In this document: positions 61,265 to 64,000 of the stretch, one piece after another
Layout of the letters: each line of letters opens with the position of its first letter
Position numbering within the stretch: the stretch's first letter is position 1
Origin: Acidobacteriota bacterium
Lineage (GTDB): Bacteria > Acidobacteriota > Thermoanaerobaculia > Multivoradales > Multivoraceae
Length of the DNA: 64,000 bases
Reading direction: 5' to 3'
Assembly: GCA_028877275.1 (NCBI GenBank)
Contig: JAPPFP010000006.1
Span: forward strand, 496,001 to 560,000
Translations under genes and position numbers: made by a program
Notes under the pieces: model-generated
Seen by the model: only the letters and a program-made list of their open reading frames with translations
What the model was told of the DNA's origin: nothing
The model's database searches: none

Positions 61265-61828
61265 ATGACGGAGAACACTCACGTTGCCCTGCTGCGGGGC
61301 ATCAACGTCGGCGGCAAGAACAGGCTGCTCATGAGCGACCTCTCCGCGATGTTCGCGGAGGTGGGATGCGTCGATGTCCGGACGTACATCCAGAGCGGCA
61401 ACGTCGTCTTCAGGGCAGATCCGGAGTTGGCGCGCCTCGTGCCCGACGTCATCGGCGCGGCGATCGCCAAGCGCTTCGGGTACCGAGTGCCGGTGCTGCC
61501 CCGAACGAGTGGAGAGCTTGCCGCGATCGTGCGGGAGAACCCGTTCTTGCGGGACGGAGCCGACACCGGGAAGCTGCACGTCGGGTTCCTGGCGAAGCAG
61601 CCGGAAGCTGCGGCCGTCGACTCACTCGATCGCGACCGCTCGCCTCCGGACGAGTTCGCCGTGCTGGGCCGGGAGGTCTACTTCCACTGTCCCTTGGGGC
61701 TCGCGCGCACGAAGTTCACCGCCCCCTACTTCGAATCGAAGCTGTCGACGATCATGACCGTGCGGAACTGGAGAACCGTGTTGAGGCTTCGTGAGATGAC
61801 CGCCGGCCTTGGCGTGGCAGGTGACTGA
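61265..61828 (+). CDS. DUF1697 family protein
   Basis: 187 residues with GAAGGG before the ATG. The N-terminal HVALLRGINVGGKNRLLMSDLSAMF and TYIQSGNVVF are the DUF1697 hallmark, and NWRTVLRLREM near the C-terminus completes it. The family is widespread and cytoplasmic, with a ferredoxin-like fold in solved members, but has no proven function. It is probably independent of the dehalogenase upstream. Confidence 0.92.
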   Translation: MTENTHVALLRGINVGGKNRLLMSDLSAMFAEVGCVDVRTYIQSGNVVFRADPELARLVPDVIGAAIAKRFGYRVPVLPRTSGELAAIVRENPFLRDGADTGKLHVGFLAKQPEAAAVDSLDRDRSPPDEFAVLGREVYFHCPLGLARTKFTAPYFESKLSTIMTVRNWRTVLRLREMTAGLGVAGD

Positions 61829-61874
61829 GGGCTCCTGTCGTGAGTCCCTGGGCCGACCTCGCTCGTGGGGTCGT

Positions 61875-62258
61875 CTAGGAGGAGTAGTCGAGATCGGCCG
61901 GGTGACAGTTCCGGTGGTCGGGTTCCGGATCGACCGGAAAGCGCTTCGCGGCGATCGTCGTGCGGCCCTCGACGAGCGCCTTGGCTACGCGGTGCATTCC
62001 GTCCATCACCCGGCCGTCCATCCCCAGGATGATCGGGTGCGCGAGGTCCGTCGCCTCGATCAACGCTATGTGCTCGACCACTGAACGGACCGTCGGTCGG
62101 AAGTGGTCGCGATCGAACCAGTAGACCTGGTCGATCTCGGCGATGTCGGCCAAGGGCACTTCTTCGACGGGCAGGTCGGCGCTCAGTTCGATGAGGCGTC
62201 GGACATCCCATGCCTTCTGGCCGTCCTCGTCGGGCATGAAGTGGTACTGACGCCGCAT
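61875..62258 (-). CDS. small ParB-like (DGMHR motif) protein
   Basis: 127 residues. The C-terminal MDGRVMDGMHRVAKALVEG (about residues 78-96) resembles the ParB/Srx DG-x-HR-x-x-A motif that binds nucleotide in ParB-like enzymes. The N-terminal VEEVPLADIAEIDQVYW resembles the first strand-helix of that fold. There is no HTH domain, so it is not a partition protein; single-domain relatives are often called hypothetical. TAGCCT six bases before the ATG would give a leaderless transcript. Confidence 0.7.
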   Translation of the reverse strand: MRRQYHFMPDEDGQKAWDVRRLIELSADLPVEEVPLADIAEIDQVYWFDRDHFRPTVRSVVEHIALIEATDLAHPIILGMDGRVMDGMHRVAKALVEGRTTIAAKRFPVDPEPDHRNCHPADLDYSS

Positions 62259-62357
62259 CCCTGCAGGCTATCGGGAGGGCGACGGCCCGCGGATAGGGCG
62301 CGGTATGCTCGCCGGCCTCTATTGACAGTGAGTCTGATGCTCGGAAAGGAGCTTGGG

Positions 62358-62825
62358 ATGTCGAAGTGGACCGTTCGGGCCCTGGTGTTTGCGGCCTTGT
62401 TGTGCGTGTGCGTCCCCGTGATGGCGGGAGACGAGGAGTCCGACGCTTCGTTGGGGCTGGTGGCCATCAACGTGGCGGACCTCGAGCGGTCCGAGAAGTT
62501 CTACGCGGAGGTGCTGGGCTTCACTCGTGCCTGGCAGTACCCGCCGGACTCGGACGATCCGATCGAGATCGGCCTGGTGGCGCCCGGCGGTGGAGCAGGC
62601 CTCGCTCTGGCGCATCTCAACGACGATCCGCTCCCTGAGGGCAAGGGCAGCTACGGCCGAATCATTGTCAACACGGCGAACGCGAAGGCTCTGGCGAAGA
62701 AGGCCGAGGCGGCTGGTTCCACGCTCCGGTGGGTCACCATTCCCGGCGACAACCCGCCGACGATCGTGTTCTTCCGCGATCCGGACGGCTACGAGATCGA
62801 GCTGTACCAGGCTGCGTCGCAGTAG
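62358..62825 (+). CDS. secreted VOC (glyoxalase-like) protein
   Basis: 155 residues from the ATG at 62358, which has AAAGGAG eight bases upstream; an in-frame ATG at 62337 lacks a site. A signal peptide (VRALVFAALLCVCVPVMAG) precedes a VOC domain: GLVAINVADLERSEKFYAEVLGF and VFFRDPDGYEIELYQ are the first and last beta-alpha units, with Glu in the metal position of the last. An exported VOC protein is uncommon. The reaction is unknown. Confidence 0.88.
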   Translation: MSKWTVRALVFAALLCVCVPVMAGDEESDASLGLVAINVADLERSEKFYAEVLGFTRAWQYPPDSDDPIEIGLVAPGGGAGLALAHLNDDPLPEGKGSYGRIIVNTANAKALAKKAEAAGSTLRWVTIPGDNPPTIVFFRDPDGYEIELYQAASQ

Positions 62826-62839
62826 AGGCAGCGTCTTTG

Positions 62840-62864
62840 GCTGCCGGCCCTAGGGCACGGCAGC
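62840..62864. terminator. bidirectional terminator-like hairpin between convergent genes
   Basis: GCTGCCGGCCC-TA-GGGC(A)CGGCAGC forms an 11-bp stem with a single bulged A, starting 15 bases after the VOC stop and covering the stop of the convergent DUF3667 gene. It is well placed to end transcription from both sides. No strong T-run follows. Confidence 0.45.
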
Positions 62865-63659
62865 GACCAGAGCGATGGTAAGGGCCAGCATTCCCTCGAC
62901 CAGGATGAAGGCCAACAAACCGAGGACAAGAGCGACGAAGCGCACGATCAACCCTGCCCAACCGCCGCCGTACACGCGGCGCATCGCCACCACGAGGTAG
63001 AGGAGCAAAGCGATCGTCACCACGACCATCGTGATCGAACGCGCAATCCCCGTCATCAGCAGTGGCAGGAGCGTGACCACGACGAGGAAGGTCCCATAGT
63101 GGCAGCCGAAGGCGAGATGCTCCTGCAGGTATCGCCTCCAGTAGAGAAGCTTGAGCAGCACCATGATCGCGAGTGGGCTGAGCAGGTTCAGGATCGGGAA
63201 GGTCGTGTCCAGGCTTCGATTGAAGCGCGCCTGGAAGAGCGGGTCGTGTAGATCGGCTACCCCCTCCAGGGCCTCTTCCAGCGCCGCGACGTTCTCTTCG
63301 GCTGCGCCGGCCAGCATCGTCTCGATATCGGAGATGCCGAGCAGGTTCATCGCAGCGAGGACCACGGCACTCGCTGTGACGTAGAGCCGGATCGGCGAGG
63401 TGTACGCCAGCCGGTGCCCGGCCACATACTCGGCGGTCAGGCGTCCCGGCGAGGAGAACAGCCGCGGCAGCGTCCGCAGCAGCCGGATGTCGAGGACGGC
63501 AACCTGGCGGCCGAGATCGGTCAGCCAGTGATGGAGGGGCCGGAGCGGGGGGCGGTTCTTCGCGCCGCACCGCGAGCAGAACTTCCCGGCGAGAGGCTCG
63601 CCGCACTCATGGCACAGAGCCTGAAGCAGGTCGCCGGACTGTTCTAGTGTTTCCGCCAC
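62850..63659 (-). CDS. DUF3667-type membrane protein with zinc ribbon
   Basis: 269 residues from a GTG at 63659. The N-terminal C-x2-C...C-x2-C (CHECGEPLAGKFCSRCG, residues about 16-32) is a zinc ribbon. Next comes LHHWLTDLGRQVAVLDIRLLRTLPRLFSSPGRLTAEY, the DUF3667 pattern, and then about five transmembrane helices. The role of DUF3667 proteins is not established. Confidence 0.82.
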   Translation of the reverse strand: MAETLEQSGDLLQALCHECGEPLAGKFCSRCGAKNRPPLRPLHHWLTDLGRQVAVLDIRLLRTLPRLFSSPGRLTAEYVAGHRLAYTSPIRLYVTASAVVLAAMNLLGISDIETMLAGAAEENVAALEEALEGVADLHDPLFQARFNRSLDTTFPILNLLSPLAIMVLLKLLYWRRYLQEHLAFGCHYGTFLVVVTLLPLLMTGIARSITMVVVTIALLLYLVVAMRRVYGGGWAGLIVRFVALVLGLLAFILVEGMLALTIALVAAVP

Positions 63660-63694
63660 TTTGCTGCATGATCATGCCAGAAGCCGCGTGGCTC

Positions 63695-64000
63695 TCAGAT
63701 GTGCAGTTCTCTGCCGATCTCCAGAACGCGGTCCAGGACCTGCATGACGTCGTCTTCGGTGGTGCGGGTGTTCAGCACGCAGAACCTCAGTGAGAATCGC
63801 TCGCCGAGCCGTGTGGAGGCGATCATCGCGAATCCGGACTGGACGATGCGGTCCTGGATCTGACGGTTCAGTTCGTCGAGGCGTTCACCCGAGGCGGGTG
63901 GCTCCGTGGTGAGGCCCCGGTAGCGAAAGCAGACGACGCCCAGGCTCGGCGGCGCCAGCAGTTCCAGTTCGTGCTCGTGTGCGATTCGGTCCGCAGCCTT
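63695..64000 (-). CDS. PLP-dependent decarboxylase, C-terminal end (cut by the window)
   Basis: 102 codons of the minus-strand reading frame run off the right edge; the stop is TGA at 63697-63695. The visible part (SLGVVCFRYRGL, FAMIASTRLGERFSLRFCVLN-RTTEDDV) matches the C-terminal small domain of aromatic-L-amino-acid-type group II decarboxylases. The PLP-binding Lys lies outside the window. It is a separate gene from the decarboxylase at 24923-26332. Confidence 0.75.
   Translation of the reverse strand, partial: KAADRIAHEHELELLAPPSLGVVCFRYRGLTTEPPASGERLDELNRQIQDRIVQSGFAMIASTRLGERFSLRFCVLNTRTTEDDVMQVLDRVLEIGRELHI

Noticed and set aside
61875..62258. Chromosome-partitioning ParB
   Set aside because: It has only a ParB-like nucleotide-binding motif, no HTH and no parA neighbour.
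1..64000. tRNA genes, rRNA, CRISPR arrays, integrases
   Set aside because: I looked for tRNA-like arms, spaced direct repeats and transposase or integrase motifs and saw none.

Overview
The window is a dense, GC-rich bacterial chromosome segment of about 50 protein genes. I see no rRNA, tRNA, CRISPR array or insertion sequence. An Acidobacteriota member is the most consistent source. The clues are a BlaI/M56 regulatory pair followed by a TlpA-like protein whose C-terminal half resembles DUF3738 (a family expanded in soil Acidobacteria), two DUF1592-DUF1552 cytochrome pairs (Acidobacteriota/Planctomycetota style), DUF5916, DUF1684 and many secreted amidohydrolases and sulfatases. This is inferred from gene content; no 16S rRNA or marker gene is present.

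Layout. 0-6.5 kb: a PQQ-type beta-propeller protein, then an acyl-CoA catabolic operon (two ACADs, VOC protein, MaoC-like hydratase) and a tannase-family esterase. 6.7-11.6 kb: a visibly AT-richer island encoding a complete QatABCD anti-phage system. 11.6-16.1 kb: sulfatase lipoprotein, phytanoyl-CoA dioxygenase-like enzyme and D-aminoacylase-like amidohydrolase. 16.1-23.8 kb: a 34-bp inverted repeat, DUF1684, then DUF1592-DUF1552-ankyrin-NIPSNAP-like genes. 23.9-29.4 kb: Ada-like repair/regulator fusion, PLP decarboxylase, thioesterase, second sulfatase, and a redoxin-DsbD-alpha gene with an in-frame TGA that is very likely selenocysteine. 29.5-39.3 kb: a lipid-tailoring-like cluster with a Rieske oxygenase, two GPP34-cytochrome P450 fusions flanking an FAD oxidoreductase, and an RND permease. 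39.4-48.2 kb: dienelactone-hydrolase-like protein, second DUF1592-DUF1552 pair, double CoA-transferase, biotin-dependent carboxyltransferase. 48.2-51.6 kb: BlaI-BlaR1/M56-TlpA/DUF3738 operon with a candidate operator. 51.7-64 kb: amidohydrolase, DUF5916, LemA-M48, an ABC-2 exporter pair, haloalkane dehalogenase, DUF1697, ParB-like protein, VOC protein, DUF3667 protein and a truncated PLP decarboxylase.

The most interesting parts are (i) the two GPP34-P450 fusions with a KshA/DAF-36-like Rieske oxygenase and an RND permease, which together look like an undescribed sterol- or lipid-tailoring and export locus; (ii) the candidate selenoprotein with a SECIS-like hairpin just after its UGA; (iii) the BlaI operator palindrome overlapping a -35 box; and (iv) the QatABCD island. 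QatABCD is a known system. The functions of the first three are inferences from sequence.
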